NCBI RefSeq assembly: GCF_008831285.2
Contig: NC_045138.2
Location: 14,148,571 to 14,212,570, forward strand
DNA length: 64,000 nt
From: Nymphaea colorata
Taxonomy: Eukaryota > Streptophyta > Magnoliopsida > Nymphaeales > Nymphaeaceae
Direction of reading: 5' to 3'
Positions 41,701-55,187 of this stretch are shown piece after piece (position 1 is the first letter of the stretch; every line of letters starts with the position of its first letter). A program made the translations under genes and the position numbers. A model generated the notes under the pieces. It was not told the DNA's origin. It worked only from the letters and a program-made list of their open reading frames with translations, and did not search any database.

Positions 41701-43913
41701 CCATTAAAGGGTCCAAACATGTGCTGTTTCCATATTTGCCACTCCCTGTAACCTTCGCTCTCCTTTGAATTAAATATTTTAGAGAGGCGAAGTGCATATA
41801 CATCTGCCAAAGAATTAAAGTGTGAAACATAGTTGCTGATAATTTCTTCCTTCAATGAACTCAGAAGATGAAGAAGTGCTTCAGCTGCATCCTGTAGATG
41901 AGGTCATAACTTCACTGATGAAGAGACAAGCAGCCAAAAAAGTCATAAACAACTCCAAAACAAAAAATACTGTAAGCAGAATCACCTGCTGCCTTGTTAA
42001 GTCAAAGCTTGTAACGTAGAGCTCCAGGGCATGCATAACCCTTCGTGGACTAGCAACTACCCTTTCATCTCGAAGGGCTGACAAATCTACAGTAGAAGAG
42101 GACAACAATATTTGCACAAAAATCTCATGAGAATTGCAGATAAAGGAGTTAGCATAACTGCTATTGTGGCCTCAGTTTCTCGGCATACTTCAAAACTGCG
42201 GTGAAGTATCAGGAATGTCAAAATGGTGCAAAATCATGGATATACCAAGAAAAACCAGGAAGAGACTCAAGCCTATGGAAAAATCATGATCTGACATTGT
42301 CACAAATATCGGCAAGATTTTCAAAAGATCATGAATTATATTACCGGAAAAATTAAAAAAAAAGAATAAAAATTCATCGCAATCTTGTGCAAAAAAATTG
42401 CCAATTTCAATTTCACACAACCTTTTTAAAGAATTATTCGTAACATTATTTTAAACTTTTCTATTTCGTAGAAATCTGATAATTACATGTTTTTTCCATT
42501 GCCTTTTAATATTTTAAATTTTTTGAACAAGAAAATTTCTACTCTAACATCCAAGAAAAAACTCCCCCATAAGAACCCGATAGCTGTATCTGTGACTACG
42601 TGAAAAATCTTAAATAGTATCTGAAATACACGTTAAGACAAATCAGAAATAGTAAAAGATAAAAGGAACGAGAGAGAATAATCAACAAAAGACCTACCAA
42701 ACTCAAGAACAAGTTAACACCATGTTGGTGTAAAAGGCAAGATGATAACCCAACTCTTCGGCAGGTTGAAAAGACAATAAAGCTTGGGGCGTTTGTGAAA
42801 ACTTCTCGGCATGAGGTACACTTTTGACTTGTACTCAAAATGTAGGTGCTAGTCTGAAAGTACCCAAAATAACTGCCATTTCACATTTAGCTACACGGTC
42901 CAAAATAAATAGAAAATGTAGGATAAACCAACTTGTTTTTGAGCGCTCAAAAAGAAACAAGCAAACAAATAGTATTTTGATTTAAAACGATTTCATCCTA
43001 GCTCCTTGACTAACTAGACAACCATTACTGCAAATACGTCGCTTTATTCCCAGTTGTAGTTAAGTATCAAACCTGAAGTTTCGGGTTCTGGTTAAAGGGG
43101 GTTTATCTATAATCTTATACAACAAATGGATTTTTTTGTCCTTTTATTGCTACCTTCTAAAACTCGAAAAAAGAAAAATACAAACAATAAAATGTTCGTA
43201 ACTTCCAATTTTGGCGGTTAATGCAAGGAAAAAGAGCTGCATAATGAGATGCCATGGCAGTCCAATTACCATTCAGTAGTGCAAGCAAGGCAGAAGTAAG
43301 GGGCATGCTATTAAGCCGTTCTTCCATCGATGGATCATCTCCGTCGACAAGATTTTGAAGGAAATTGTAGAAGGGATCACAACTAGCGAAAGACTGCATC
43401 AAAATTCAATAGCTCAATCCTCAACCAAGCAAATGGATTAAACAATTTTATCAAAGCGTTCAAACCAATGTCCACTCCCCCACATCAGTAAGTTTACTTC
43501 ACCCAAAACTCTTGGCCAAGAATCGTCATGCCCAAGTGAACCCCAAGAAGCAACCTCAAAACATTCATTCGGAAACCCAAAATGTGCCGGAAAAAGAATC
43601 CCCAAGGAAGAAATCAGCAGAAACGTTTCACCTGCAAAACCACATTGAGGAAGCAATTGTTCCCGAGATTCTGCAATCCCGGCACCAATTTCGAACCCCC
43701 GCTAGAATCTGACTTCTCGGCCGAGATGAACGCCGAAATCCGGGGAAAGCTTATGAGATTTCCATCCTTTAACATCAATAAAACACTAGCAATCCCCACG
43801 CCAAGAATCCCAGACAATTGAGCGACCGAGAACCCTCTGAGAGGGCGAGGTAAGAGGCGCCCATGCCTGAAATCGTGCAATAGATGGTTCAGAGTCACTG
43901 GATGGATCCCCAT
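38748..43913 (-). CDS. UBP27: Ubiquitin-specific protease 27-like, membrane-anchored deubiquitinase
   Basis: Eleven exons in consistent phase give 580 aa: 43913-43632, 43393-43270, 42086-41986, 41891-41658, 41325-41257, 41152-41021, 40869-40732, 40633-40571, 40481-40304, 40224-40103 and 39047-38748. It is a C19-family cysteine protease that removes ubiquitin from proteins. The catalytic Cys is C87 in GLQNLGNNCFLNVVLQ, the catalytic His is H511 in GSGHFTVYRR, and the third residue is probably D546 in WFKISDS. Two CxxC pairs, C241/C244 and C294/C297, form the usual zinc-binding finger. Residues 28-45 are hydrophobic and precede the catalytic domain, as in Arabidopsis UBP27, which is anchored in the mitochondrial outer membrane and influences mitochondrial shape. 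The same location is inferred here. The Arabidopsis protein is about 90 residues shorter. The start is the first in-frame ATG of exon 1; the open frame extends upstream without another ATG. Confidence 0.92.
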
Positions 43914-46900
43914 AGCCGCCGGAAACGAGAAACCCTTCCACGTCGGAGTCCTCGGTGGAACCCAGAAAACATATATTATAAGACGTGAGCTACACCCAAG
44001 AAACCCCTCCGCCTCCGAAAGATGCAATCCATCAGAACGGCTTTTCAATGCCCCGATTGCCGCTAAAATCCTCCCGCTTTCCCTCCCTTTTTGTAAAATG
44101 CAAAATCTATGCCACGATTACTTGCACTATAGTGGTAAATGTATCGTAAGGTTTTAAGTATGACGTAAAATTAGCGAGTTCCATAATCGTGAATATATGG
44201 TGCTGCAAAATAGTCCACAAATCATGTCGATTAATATTTTACACATGAATGAGGTAAATAATTAATAAACGAAATGATAAATGAATTTAAATATGTTGGA
44301 CGTTGTATGTTGTTAGATGATTCAAAATAAAAAATTTACCTTTAAAAAAAAGTCAGCATAACAATATGAATATATGATGGTGTTCTTAGCAACGTTTTAT
44401 GATAATTATAATAATTCAGCAATTATCATGCACCAGGCAGATCTATACTTATATTCATGCACGCTGAAACCACAAAAAATGTGGCTGATCTGCATGGGTA
44501 TACTAAATGCAAAAATATATTTTCAAGTCTCTTTTATTATTTCTTCTCTTTTTTTAGGGTGATAAGCAAGGCTTATGATCTTTTGTTTCAATAAAACCGG
44601 AAGGGCGCCGACATTTTTTCTATCTTTCGGGTTCTCAACTGCATGAAGACCTACTACATCTTTCAACCTAAATATTGAAATCATACCTTTAGTGGTCCAA
44701 GAAAATCACTCCATAAAAATCGAACATCGAGACCTAGGTGGGGTTCAACATACCTTTCAATCGAACAAGCGATGTGCTTTCTATGAGCCTGCTTGTCTGA
44801 TCAGCTATGCTACGCTCCTTGAAGCAAGTCTCTTTTCCTCTTTAAAATTTATCAATGTAAAGATGATGGTTGAAGAAAAAGATAAAACAAGAGAGAGAAC
44901 AAGGGAAAAATGGATTAAATCCACTCCAAGTTTTTTTTTTCTTCTCCGTTTAGGCAAATGAACCATTTTCAAAGAGGAGTATACATGGAGAAAGAACTGA
45001 AATGTTACTAAAAGATCATGACAAGGTGAGCATGATTTTTGGGATATCATTCACCTTACTTTCAGATGTGAAAAGAGCAATCAAGGACCACTTCTTGGTG
45101 AAAAGCGTTCGATAGACTTTTCTTTTCTTCTTTTAGGAAAAACTACCAAACGATATCTGACATTTGAGCAAATACCAAATTTCCGCTTAGTCGACAACAT
45201 AAAATTTTCAAACAAATTTTTAAAAAACCATCTAATGATTAAAATAAAATTCATTTTTCACATAAAATGCCAAACTACACCTCTTAAAGAATCACTCTCC
45301 CCTTAGCCGACAAAATATAAAGAAAAATATTTTACTATTTGGTATAAAATATTAATATGTTTTATCACATGAATGTTTGAAAATTTATTTCAGAAGTTGA
45401 GTGTGTATTATGTTAACCTTTAAAAATTGAGTAGTGATGTGCTATTTAAAAATTGGTATTTTCATTTGTAGTTTTATTAATCTAAAACCATCAAAGATCA
45501 TTGGAAAATGCATTGATTCATAGGATACCGGACAAAAAATGCTTTGTTTATTACTAGGCATTTAGGATAGAACACTCGCAGATTGTTTCTAATGTCAAAC
45601 ATGTCTTAAAAGGTATAATAAATACATAAGAGAATGCCTTGAAAACATGACATTCAATCACCGACCCTTCCTTGAGTGTTGTTTCAGTAATGCTATAATT
45701 GAAACAAGATGTGCAGGTGTAGGATACTCAGTCGAGCCATTCAAACACGCCACAGCTAAAATGTGGCACCAAATGTTTGGGAGTAAAGAGTTTCCCATGG
45801 ACGGACGAGATAAGGCACCAAATGGTGATTAATATACTAATCAACAATTAAATGATTGATGGCTCTATGAAGCCTAATAATAAAGACAATAACAATTATT
45901 GCTATTATCTTCAGACACTCCATCAATCCAGTTAAACACTATGTTACCTTGCTTGAAATTGTTCAAAGCAGTGTTTTAAATCTTGACATGAATCTCCTAA
46001 CTTATTGGAACATAAAATCCTGTATTATTAATGTAAATAATTTATTGGATTTCCATATGTAAAAGGAAAAATTAAAGATAATTAAACTTAACTTCATGTG
46101 TGGTTACTGGGCTCTTTATCCTTTGGACTTCTCATTTTAGGCAATATGTAGACATGATTATTTAGTTTGTTAACTATTGGATAGTTGTAAATGTTGAGTA
46201 TATATTGACTTTAATGTTTTTTTTTTTTTATCGAGTGGTTTCTCGTTGATATACTGAAACTTGCAACTTAGGTATGTTGAAAGATGCAATTATAAAGAGG
46301 CTTAGCTATTATAAAGGTCTTCATATTTAATAATACATTTAGTAATAATAATAACAATAATAATATAAGAAAAAGAAGAAGAAACAATTTAAGTATTTTA
46401 ATTGAGTGGGCCTGCCAAATTTGCAGGCTTTGATGTTTGACCAACAAGTTGGAGGGAAAAGAGAAGCAAAAAGGGAAAATCAATTAGAAAAAGGAAATCC
46501 ACATTCAAGGATAGAAAGGATGAAAAGGATAGCAACCCAACCTGGCATCATTGCGGTTATCTCTCTCGCTTCTGGAGAACTTCAATGAATTTTGTAGTTC
46601 TCGCTTGCCAATTTGCAGCAGGTATCTGCGAGAGATAGAGATGAGCGAAAGGTGCGATCGAAATAAATGTATTTCAAAACATAAAATTTCAATGATTTTG
46701 ATTGCGAGCATCATCCAAGTAGTTCTTCAAGATTTCATTAATGAGGACATATATATAATCCTTAGATGTGTCTTTCGTAAGAGAGTAACTACATCATTAA
46801 AAGAAAAAAAATTACTTTCTAAAAGGTTATCTTGCGTTAATGAAGCAAATCCTAGAGTTTCATCATACCTATTGAAGCCTGGCGTCAAAGTTACTTTCTG

Positions 46901-47320
46901 AAACAGGAAAAGTAGATACTAACTCTGTGCATCGAGTAAGAATGACAAAATAGTTACAATTATATATATATTTTCACCTGAAATCTCATAAGAATTGGAA
47001 AAGTTCTCTCATTTTTCTCAGAAAACTTTTAGTTTTGTTCCTGGCTAAGAATGAAGAAACCCATTTCACTTCTTTCTGGGCACCTTTTTGGGGAAGAAGG
47101 GAAACATTTTGTCGCTGTCGCCATATATTGCACGATGGTTTGCTGCCCAGAAAGCAATTGGTGAAAGTGAAACCCACCTTAATTTTTCTTTTATTAAGCA
47201 ATTTTTGGGCCTTATTTTTACTGTTTTTGCTGGTTGGTAGCTAAAAGTTCCTTGGAACGGGTCAGGGGTGCAAAAAGATTCATATAAAGTCCGGAAGAAG
47301 AGTCAAAGATCACCAGGACA
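43914..47320. other. Intergenic region between divergent UBP27-like and RINGv genes
   Basis: This 3.4-kb AT-rich stretch separates two genes transcribed away from each other and must contain both promoters. A TATAAAG at 47283-47289 lies only about 32 bp before the RINGv ATG, so it is a doubtful TATA box. Open frames of 60-116 aa, such as 45647-45832 and 46551-46901, are not recognised. AT-rich simple sequence and an ATT/TAA-type run occur near 46330-46370. Confidence 0.6.
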
Positions 47321-48142
47321 ATGGGTTCTGGTGATCATTGCTCCAACCACAGTGAGTCGTATGCAGCAGAGGAAGAAGAAGATGCAGAAGAGGAAGAAAG
47401 CACTTTGGTTGAGTGCAGAATCTGTCAAGAGGAGGAAGACAGACTGAACCTTGAAGTCCCTTGTGGCTGTTCTGGAAGCGTGAAGGTTCCCAGTACTACC
47501 CATTCATCTTCTGTTCTTCTTCCTTTTCTCTTTTTCTGATCGTCTCCTTTTTCTGTATATCGGGTTTTGATCTCTATGTAACAGTACGCACACAGGAAGT
47601 GTGTCCAAACATGGTGCAACGCGAAAGGTAACACCGTCTGTGAAGTTTGTTGTCAGGTAATGTTCTCAAAACTGAAGGCAGAGTACTTTGCAGCATATAT
47701 GTTCATTCCACACATTCCTGTGCATTTTGTTCACGTTCATATACGTAGTGCTTTAATTTTATTTCCTCTGTTTTGTACTGATAGCCATATCGGAGTGGAT
47801 ACACTGCAAATCTTCATCTTGGTCAGGAAGGAAGACACATTTCACTCGACATCAGGTCTGCTTTCTTAATGCCCTGGTTCCTTTTCTGCCACCATTGAGA
47901 GTTCTACTCAATTTTCATCTTCAACATCTTGTTCATGTCACACCATCATCATCTTGGATATGATTGTTCATTTGCTCTGATCATTACGTTGACAGTGATG
48001 AGTATGGCGGTGAAATGCTATCGAACGAGGATGACGAGGAACACTTTGAGAGAGACTATCGTAAAGCTGCTACTGGTTGTCGCTCAGCTGCTATCATGGT
48101 ATGTTACTTCTCAGTATAACCATTCTCCTTCTTTCTCCAAGG

Positions 48143-48212
<70 letters not shown>

Positions 48213-49369
48213 GAGAGAGAGATCCTAGCTTTCAAACCCAAATGAAAAAGTACCAATCGAAATCATGAGAAAAGAAAGGGCAGGGAATAAATAATAAAGG
48301 GAAGATAACCATTGGAGGAGGGGAAGAAGAAGGGTCCATGTGTCAGACTCTAGTGGATTGCCACATTAACCCACTACACAACCAGGCACTGGCAAACTGT
48401 TTAGCAGCAGCTTTTTATGCATGCTATTTTGAATTGTATGGAAGTTGGAAGGCAGGGTGGAAGAGTTGGAAAGAAACTTAATATCATAACAAACAAATTT
48501 GGAGGACCCAGTCTGCTGTATCACTGCAAAAAGCTTTTTCACCTAACCCCAATTAATAATGCAGCAGAATAAAGGTACTTTCTGTTGGGGGGCTTACTAT
48601 ATAAAGTGAAAGTCAGAGCCAACTGAGCTTTGAGTCAAATTTTTGAGTATCCTAAGTCCATTTACCTATGTTTCTTGATCTTCTGAAGGATTACATTTAA
48701 TACAGCTGCAAAGTGCAAACTAAAAGGCTACTCTACTTGGGGGATTGGCATGAGAAAATAGGAAGAAATGAGAACAGACAGCATCCTATGCTCTCTCTCT
48801 CTCTCTCTTGTTGTCAATATAGATAATGGCTAATCTTATGCTTAATTTGCTGTGCTTTTTCGCAGTTGATGGCTGTGCTGCTTCTCCGTCATGCTTTAAC
48901 TGTAGCGGCAGAACATTCACGAGGTGACTCTGCACTCTTCTGCATAGTAAGCAATGCGTACCTCCTTCATTAATGGGGCTACTTTAGATTCATTAGTCTT
49001 GATCCGGATTTAGTTGCAAATGAACTCAGTATGGTAACAGATTTGCTGCTTTTGATTGTTTCAAACCTTTTTCTTGTGCAGCTTGTTCTAGTTAGGGCCG
49101 CTGGCTTTCTGCTTCCTTGCTACTTAATGGCCAGAGCGATCAACATCTTGCAGTATAGGCGACGACAGAGGGTGAGTGATGCTTGAATCTCCATGATGCG
49201 CTTTGCTAAGTAGTTAAACTCGCATAACTTTGGCTATTTCATGTGGCTGTAAAAGAACGAGGAAGGAGTGATGGCAGCAGCATTGTCCATGGCCATGAGG
49301 GCAGGCCATGCTCGTGTGGCTCGCAATGAACCTTCTGCACACAATCTATTGTTACAGCTAGAACCTTGA
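47321..49369 (+). CDS. RINGv (MARCH-type) membrane E3 ubiquitin ligase with DUF3675
   Basis: Seven exons in consistent phase give 231 aa: 47321-47485, 47585-47656, 47785-47855, 47996-48098, 48866-48946, 49082-49171 and 49256-49369. An acidic N-terminus (residues 16-27 mostly Glu) precedes a C4HC3 RING-variant finger with zinc ligands C32, C35, C48, C50, H58, C61, C74 and C77 (ECRICQ, PCGCSGS, YAHRKCVQTWC, CEVCC). The PYRSGYTA segment and the rest match the plant DUF3675 extension. Two hydrophobic segments, about 135-154 and 161-183, should place the protein in a membrane with the finger in the cytosol. RINGv proteins pass ubiquitin from an E2 enzyme to membrane-associated targets; the target here is unknown. 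Intron 4 (48099-48865) contains a long GA repeat directly after the donor. Confidence 0.92.
48142..48224 (+). repeat. GA microsatellite in RINGv intron 4
   Basis: An interrupted (GA)n tract of about 80 bp. It produces long plus-strand open frames rich in Arg-Glu that are artefacts of the repeat. Confidence 0.95.
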
Positions 49370-52300
49370 CGGTGCATGATACCGGTCAAGCCATTCCATG
49401 ATCCAAGTGAATGAATACAAGTTTCTGTTGTTTGCAAAATGATATGGCACATACTGTCCCATTCGTTTCGTTTTCGGTGTTTCGCAGCCTAAGTATAGAA
49501 TTGTAGATGGCAGTCAGAAGTTTCTTGTGTCCAAGACTTCCAGCAACTAAATTTGATCACTTTTGTGCTTCTTCCATTTCATCCCTGATTTACAGGTACC
49601 AACGGATCCCTGCTTCATTCCTACTGACAAATTCATCGGTGCACTTCACTCAAATGCTTCACATTAGACCTTAAGATTTAAATTTGTTAAGGAGAACACT
49701 TTTCTTTTCTTTAAATGAAATGGCATTTGCTCTTTGAAATGAAAATGAAGTTTTATAATGTTATGCGCACAAGTATTTTTAAATGGTACATGCGTAAAGC
49801 AACATCACAAGAATATTGCCAAAGTAACAAAACGAATGAACTTGGCTCACCATGCACCCTCTGAGAAGTAACCATGGCGGGGTTGGGACTTGATTCAGGT
49901 TGCTCTGCATCTCAGCAGTCAACATCCTTTACGACTTCTTTTTCAGGTCTACAAACACACGCCGGCGGTAGGGTTAGGACTTGGCATATGCCACACACGA
50001 AAGCACAACCATGCACTACTCTTGAAGAGCATGCAACCAGTTTCTTTCTCTACCTGTAAGAATGTCAATCGATCAGATCAGTTGTCTTGATTTGTTTAAT
50101 ATGCATGCCAGTGTATCATAACCATATACCACCTTGATATAGTGTGGTTAGTAAACCGATCCTGATCCTGATCCATACAAATTTAAGTTTCAAAAACAAA
50201 AAGAAATTTTAAATCGTATGTAAAAGGATTGGCATGACTTTCATATCATTTCCGAACAATTTTTAGGTTTATAAATTGTGAACCATTTTCCTTATCTGTT
50301 AATTCGAATAACTTATATGACAAGTTGAAGGTGACTAATCTTTTCAACATGGAAAATAGAATCATTAAAGTTATTCCGTCATTTTTCAATCTAGTGTGTA
50401 ATGCTTACATCGGCATAATAATATTACTTATTCACCAACTGAAAAGGCATCCACACAGAAACTCACAATGGCATGCACATATGCGACCTTACACGTGCTG
50501 GAGATCAATCGGCTTCTAGATGACCAGACGCACATGTTTATCATGGTTTTATTGAAAATTCAGAATTAATAAAGGCAGAACCGCATCAATTTTTTGGTTT
50601 TATTGAAAATTCAGAATTAATAAAGGCAGAACCGCATCAATTTTTTCTTTTAAATTTAGAAGAACATATTTAAAAAACAAAAAGAAAGAGTATGGTAGCA
50701 TAGTTGGTCAAACTAAAGGTTTATAAGAAGTTTGATTCATATGAGTACTACATATATAGTCTCAAGTGATAAGAATACAATAGTTAAGTTGAAGGGTGCA
50801 CCACTATCATTCCGCGACCATGATGCAGCTTAAGACCCCTAAAACAAGGGTGGTGGAGGTGTGAAGGGGGAGGCATCTTGGGCCAGTATCTGAGCTATTG
50901 TGTGATTGGCGTGGGCTATTGGCCATGGGTTAGGTCTAGCCGCATGTGGTTTTCATACCAAGCCTGAGTTAGTGCCTTATAATTACTCATTCTCTTAAGC
51001 GAGAGATCTTGGGTCAAAATTTTTTGGCTCCGTCACTGCCGTGAGCCCTCTTTTTTAGGTGGTGGGTTGTTAACTTCTTTCACCCTAAATTCATGACACA
51101 CTTATAAGTACACTTACATTATTAGATTGGGTCTATGACCAGAGTACTATAAAACAAATTTAATGAAAAGAGAGAGAGAGAGAGATAGATCAATATCATG
51201 CTTATAGCATTTTCTAAATTTAGACAACACACTCACTCGGTATTGAACTTTAGACCTCCTTCAACTCTAGGCTGTAAGCTAGCCAACCAAGCCAAATGCA
51301 CAGGATACCAGCTAGGTTGGTATATAAAATGAACTTGCAACTTTGGTTTCCTCATATTGATAAAGACAAGATTGGAGAGAAGATCAGGCGCTTGTTCAGA
51401 ATGAGCAAGACAATGGAATATCTGTGAGAAGGAGCGGATTTTACTCTCGGAGAAACTCAAGAAGAAAGAGAAAAGAGGGAGTAAAGAACGCAACAAAATT
51501 TCCGAGTCAGAAAGAAACGAGAAACATTCACATCTGTCCGTCATATTCTCTCCCTGATCTTTTACTTTAAACAATCATTAGAACCGTTTCAATCTTCTCT
51601 TCAGAAACCGATAAGAACACCAACTTTTTGGCACGCTCTCTGTTGACAAGTGTTTGAATACGTTCTGTTCGTGCCAAAATTTGAGCTAAACAAGCAACAG
51701 AAACCTATGCGATAAAGGAGCTAATACTGAAGACAAAAATGCAAAGGAACAAAAGGTAGTGAGAAACGAAACGGCTACTTATAAAGGAAGATGCGAACAT
51801 TCTTCCTTTCACTTAATAACTAAAAGGGACAAAAGCAGGAACTCTCGATTGGACATATTCATAATGGAAAAACAAAAATTAGAGTATGCAAAGCTTCAGA
51901 AAGGCTTCTCAGACGAGCTCGGCCGTAGGTGGCGAGTTCCCGATTCGAGTGGTATGAATATCATCCCTGAGGACACTTGTTATTTGGTTTTATGGCATGG
52001 AGTAAGCGGATGCGTGTATTATTTCCTCTAGTAAGAAATTTAAAAAGTATGGTGTGCAAATTTATAGTTGAAAGAGGATGAAAAATGGCATTGTCTATGT
52101 GCATCATGTTGAGTATTTGGTAGCTAATGCGAAAAATATGTTTGGTTCATGACCTCACTCTAAAATGAGGAACTTCATAGACAAGTTCCCTTTATTTTTA
52201 ATTTTTGTTAAAAAAGGAAACATATGTTTCGATGACATCATGTTTGAAAATGTACATAAAATAAATGATCAACTACTAAATGCTGAGTGAAATCATTCTT

Positions 52301-53647
52301 TTACAACAAGAACACAGAGTTTATTTCAAAAGCAAATTATTTTTTTGTCAAATGCCATCTTGAATACCAACCGGAAATACGAAGAAAATCTTTCTCGAGT
52401 GGCAGAAGAGTAACACTAAGGTGGACGTTATCGGTCAAAGGGTAGAAGAGTCCAGTGACTTGGTCAGATGGCCAAAATGGGGTGCAAGTTCGGGCCCAAA
52501 CTCCTACGTGCCCTGCGCAACCCCCGAAAATAACGGCCAAACCATTCGCACTCAACGAGACGACTGAGTCCGAGTGGCTAAGATCTGAAACGCAACGACT
52601 ACAATTTACCCCCAAGGAAACCAGAAAGTTACTTCTTTGCCATTCCTCGTCATAGGCGCCCCTTCCGTGTGTGGCTGAGGATTAAATTTATTTTACAAGC
52701 TTTTTGGTGAGATTGTTAATAAAATTTAAATTTAAGAATAAAATCTGAATTTGAATTTGATTAACATATAATCTAACGTTTTTTTCACTAAAAAGGAGGG
52801 AGAGAGGGAGCGGTGTACATGTAAATTTCACCAACTGTTGGTGTAATTGCATTAAACTTCAAAGGCACGCGCACCCTTTACTTTGATCCCTTTTCCTTTC
52901 TCCTTTTATTCGTTTTTGTTTGTATACAATTTATTTGAGGAGTGTATTCTCTTTTTGTATGTCATTGGTCTTTTTTTGGGGTTTTGTTGCAGGGGAATGA
53001 TTACCATTTAATTTCTCGTAATGCCTTTCCCATTTTAACCCCTCTATGTTTTCGTAAATATCAAAATAAATAAATAAGGTTAACTAGTAGCTATTATTTT
53101 CATGTACGAACATGAATTCGTGGAGTTAATAGCACAACATGATGCTATTTATGCCGTCATGCATGCCATGGTTGCATGATGGGTTGTCCTCAACCTCATG
53201 ATCATATTGTCATGCCACCGTTTATTTCACCCGATATTTTCATTCTAACGTGATATTCCTAATAGGGAGTTAATTCCTATGAGTGTTAAGTTTCTTGGAC
53301 TAAACATTAATATCGCATGACTCAAGTTAAAGAGTGAACCGTCTAAGTCCGGACACAACTCAAGACCCAAAAAATAAAGACATGAAAGACCTTTAACCTC
53401 TCGTGCATCCGAAGATAGCTTAGACTTTTGGTGATCTCTAAATTGATCCAAATCCATGCTTCTAAAGTCTAATCTACATGCTTAAGCGCACTCATAATTA
53501 GTTTTAAGCTACAGCCTTGTTATGGGGACATAAATGTCATTTCAAGATTCTGGAAAGCAGCAGTAAGACAACTCTTAATTGGCCATATATTTGAAGGAAG
53601 AGGCAAGAGGAGCCCTGTGTCATTTTGAGAGAAGGAATGCTTGGGCC
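49370..53647. other. Intergenic region between RINGv and bHLH genes
   Basis: The first few hundred bases are probably RINGv 3' UTR. No further gene is supported. Open frames of 60-113 aa, such as 51233-51574 and 51759-52031, have no recognisable motif. A 51-bp tandem duplication lies at 50545-50646 and a short GA run at about 51170-51187. Confidence 0.55.
50545..50646 (+). repeat. 51-bp tandem duplication
   Basis: Two adjacent copies (50545-50595 and 50596-50646) begin GGTTTTATTGAAAATTCAG and end in a T run. They are essentially identical by eye. Confidence 0.9.
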
Positions 53648-53655
53648 TATTTAAA
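53648..53655 (+). promoter_or_regulatory. Probable TATA box of the bHLH gene
   Basis: TATTTAAA is flanked by GC-containing sequence (GGCC before, CATCC after) and lies about 60 bp before the first ATG at 53709. This leaves room for a start about 30 bp downstream and a short leader. Assigned by motif and position only. Confidence 0.5.
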
Positions 53656-53708
53656 CATCCTTCTCTTTCACAGTGAAGGTGAGAAGAAGGAAGCCCGGCA
53701 CCTGCTAC

Positions 53709-55023
53709 ATGTCGGATCCAGACCTCAACTCGGACCTGCTCCTCTGGGATCTGCAACAGTGGGGGGACTGCACCCTTGATTCTCCATGCGGAGAGATAGC
53801 CAAGCCCATGCCTCCCCTCTCCAACTCCAACAGCACGGCGACCCCAGAGTTTCATGGCTCCCCGGCACCGGAGAAGCTGTTCCTAAAGCGGACCGGCAGT
53901 GAGGTCCGGCCAAAGGAATCAGCAGTGAAGAGGATCAAATGCTCCAAGCCACCGGTAAGCGGGTCCGAGCATGAGGTCCACATCTTCACAGAGAGGGAGA
54001 GGAGGAAGAAGATGAGGAGCATGTTCTCCAATCTTCATGCCCTTCTTCCTCACTTGCCACCAAAGGTAACAAACACTTCTTCTTGGTTTACACAAATGAA
54101 TTTAAGTTTCAGGAGCCAAAAATTGAAACAGTAGCAGTTGTTGTTTAGCTTTTGACGACCTTTTCATTTAATAAGAAAAAGATCTGTAAAGCTTTTTGTC
54201 ACCTTCGTGCCGGGATATTTTTCCACAAGGCCTCCCATACAGTATCGTCACCACAATAGAGTTTCACCACAAGTTCGGGATGGATTGTTGTTGTTTCTCT
54301 AGGCCTGGGGCGCTGGAAATATAACTTCTAAGGCATGAAAAACAAACTGAACCATCCATCATTGATCAAGATCAATGATCCTTCAAGATGGGGATGTTGG
54401 TAGTGAAAGTCACTATTATATCTTGCCTATAATGGTTCCTTTTATTTGGTAGGAGTCATTTGTCTATGCCATCAAATTGCTAGGACGTCACAGATTTGGG
54501 AACATTCGTAGGGCAGAAGCCAAAGTTTGGTCTACTTCTACACAGCAAAGGAAACTTAGGGTTTATACTAATAAGTCCACAAACATTGATATATATGAGA
54601 AGGGTTGCAAAAGTTGGGAATATATATATGTGTGCACTGGAAAACCGCAAATGATAAGGGTTGCAAAACTCTGGCTCGCTATTTCAAGGCCTAAACATGC
54701 TTTGGCTTGAGACGTTTTGCTGGTTATCCCATCATTTATGAGCATAATATGGTTACAGTATGTCCAGTGATTGGTATCAATATTATAATTATTGCTATGC
54801 CTTAGGTTTCATGTTTCAAAAATTGAGAACCCATTTTTGTTCCTTGTAGCATTAGCCGCATCTTCTCCAAGAGAACCCATCTTTTATCAAGTAAGCCGTT
54901 ATATTTTCCTCTTCTGTGTTGTTGATGCTTCACAACTTGGTGTTGAGCAAATTCTCTTTGATGTCAATGTCATGTATAGCTCTCTCTCTCTCTCTCTGGT
55001 GGGCTCAACGCACAACCAGGCAG

Positions 55024-55054
<31 letters not shown>

Positions 55055-55154
55055 TTTGCAGTACTGAGGATATCTGTTTCCATTTTTGCGTTATCATCCT
55101 CAACAAGACTTGTCTTTTCTATCTAAACGCCCATCCTCCTGACCTGTCTGCCGT

Positions 55155-55187
<33 letters not shown>

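Noticed and set aside
47929-48268. Arg-Glu-rich open frames in RINGv intron 4
   Set aside because: Produced by the GA microsatellite.
51759-52031. 90-aa open frame containing MEKQKLEYAKLQKGFSDELG
   Set aside because: No recognisable family, no start context or splice partners. Kept only as part of the intergenic description.
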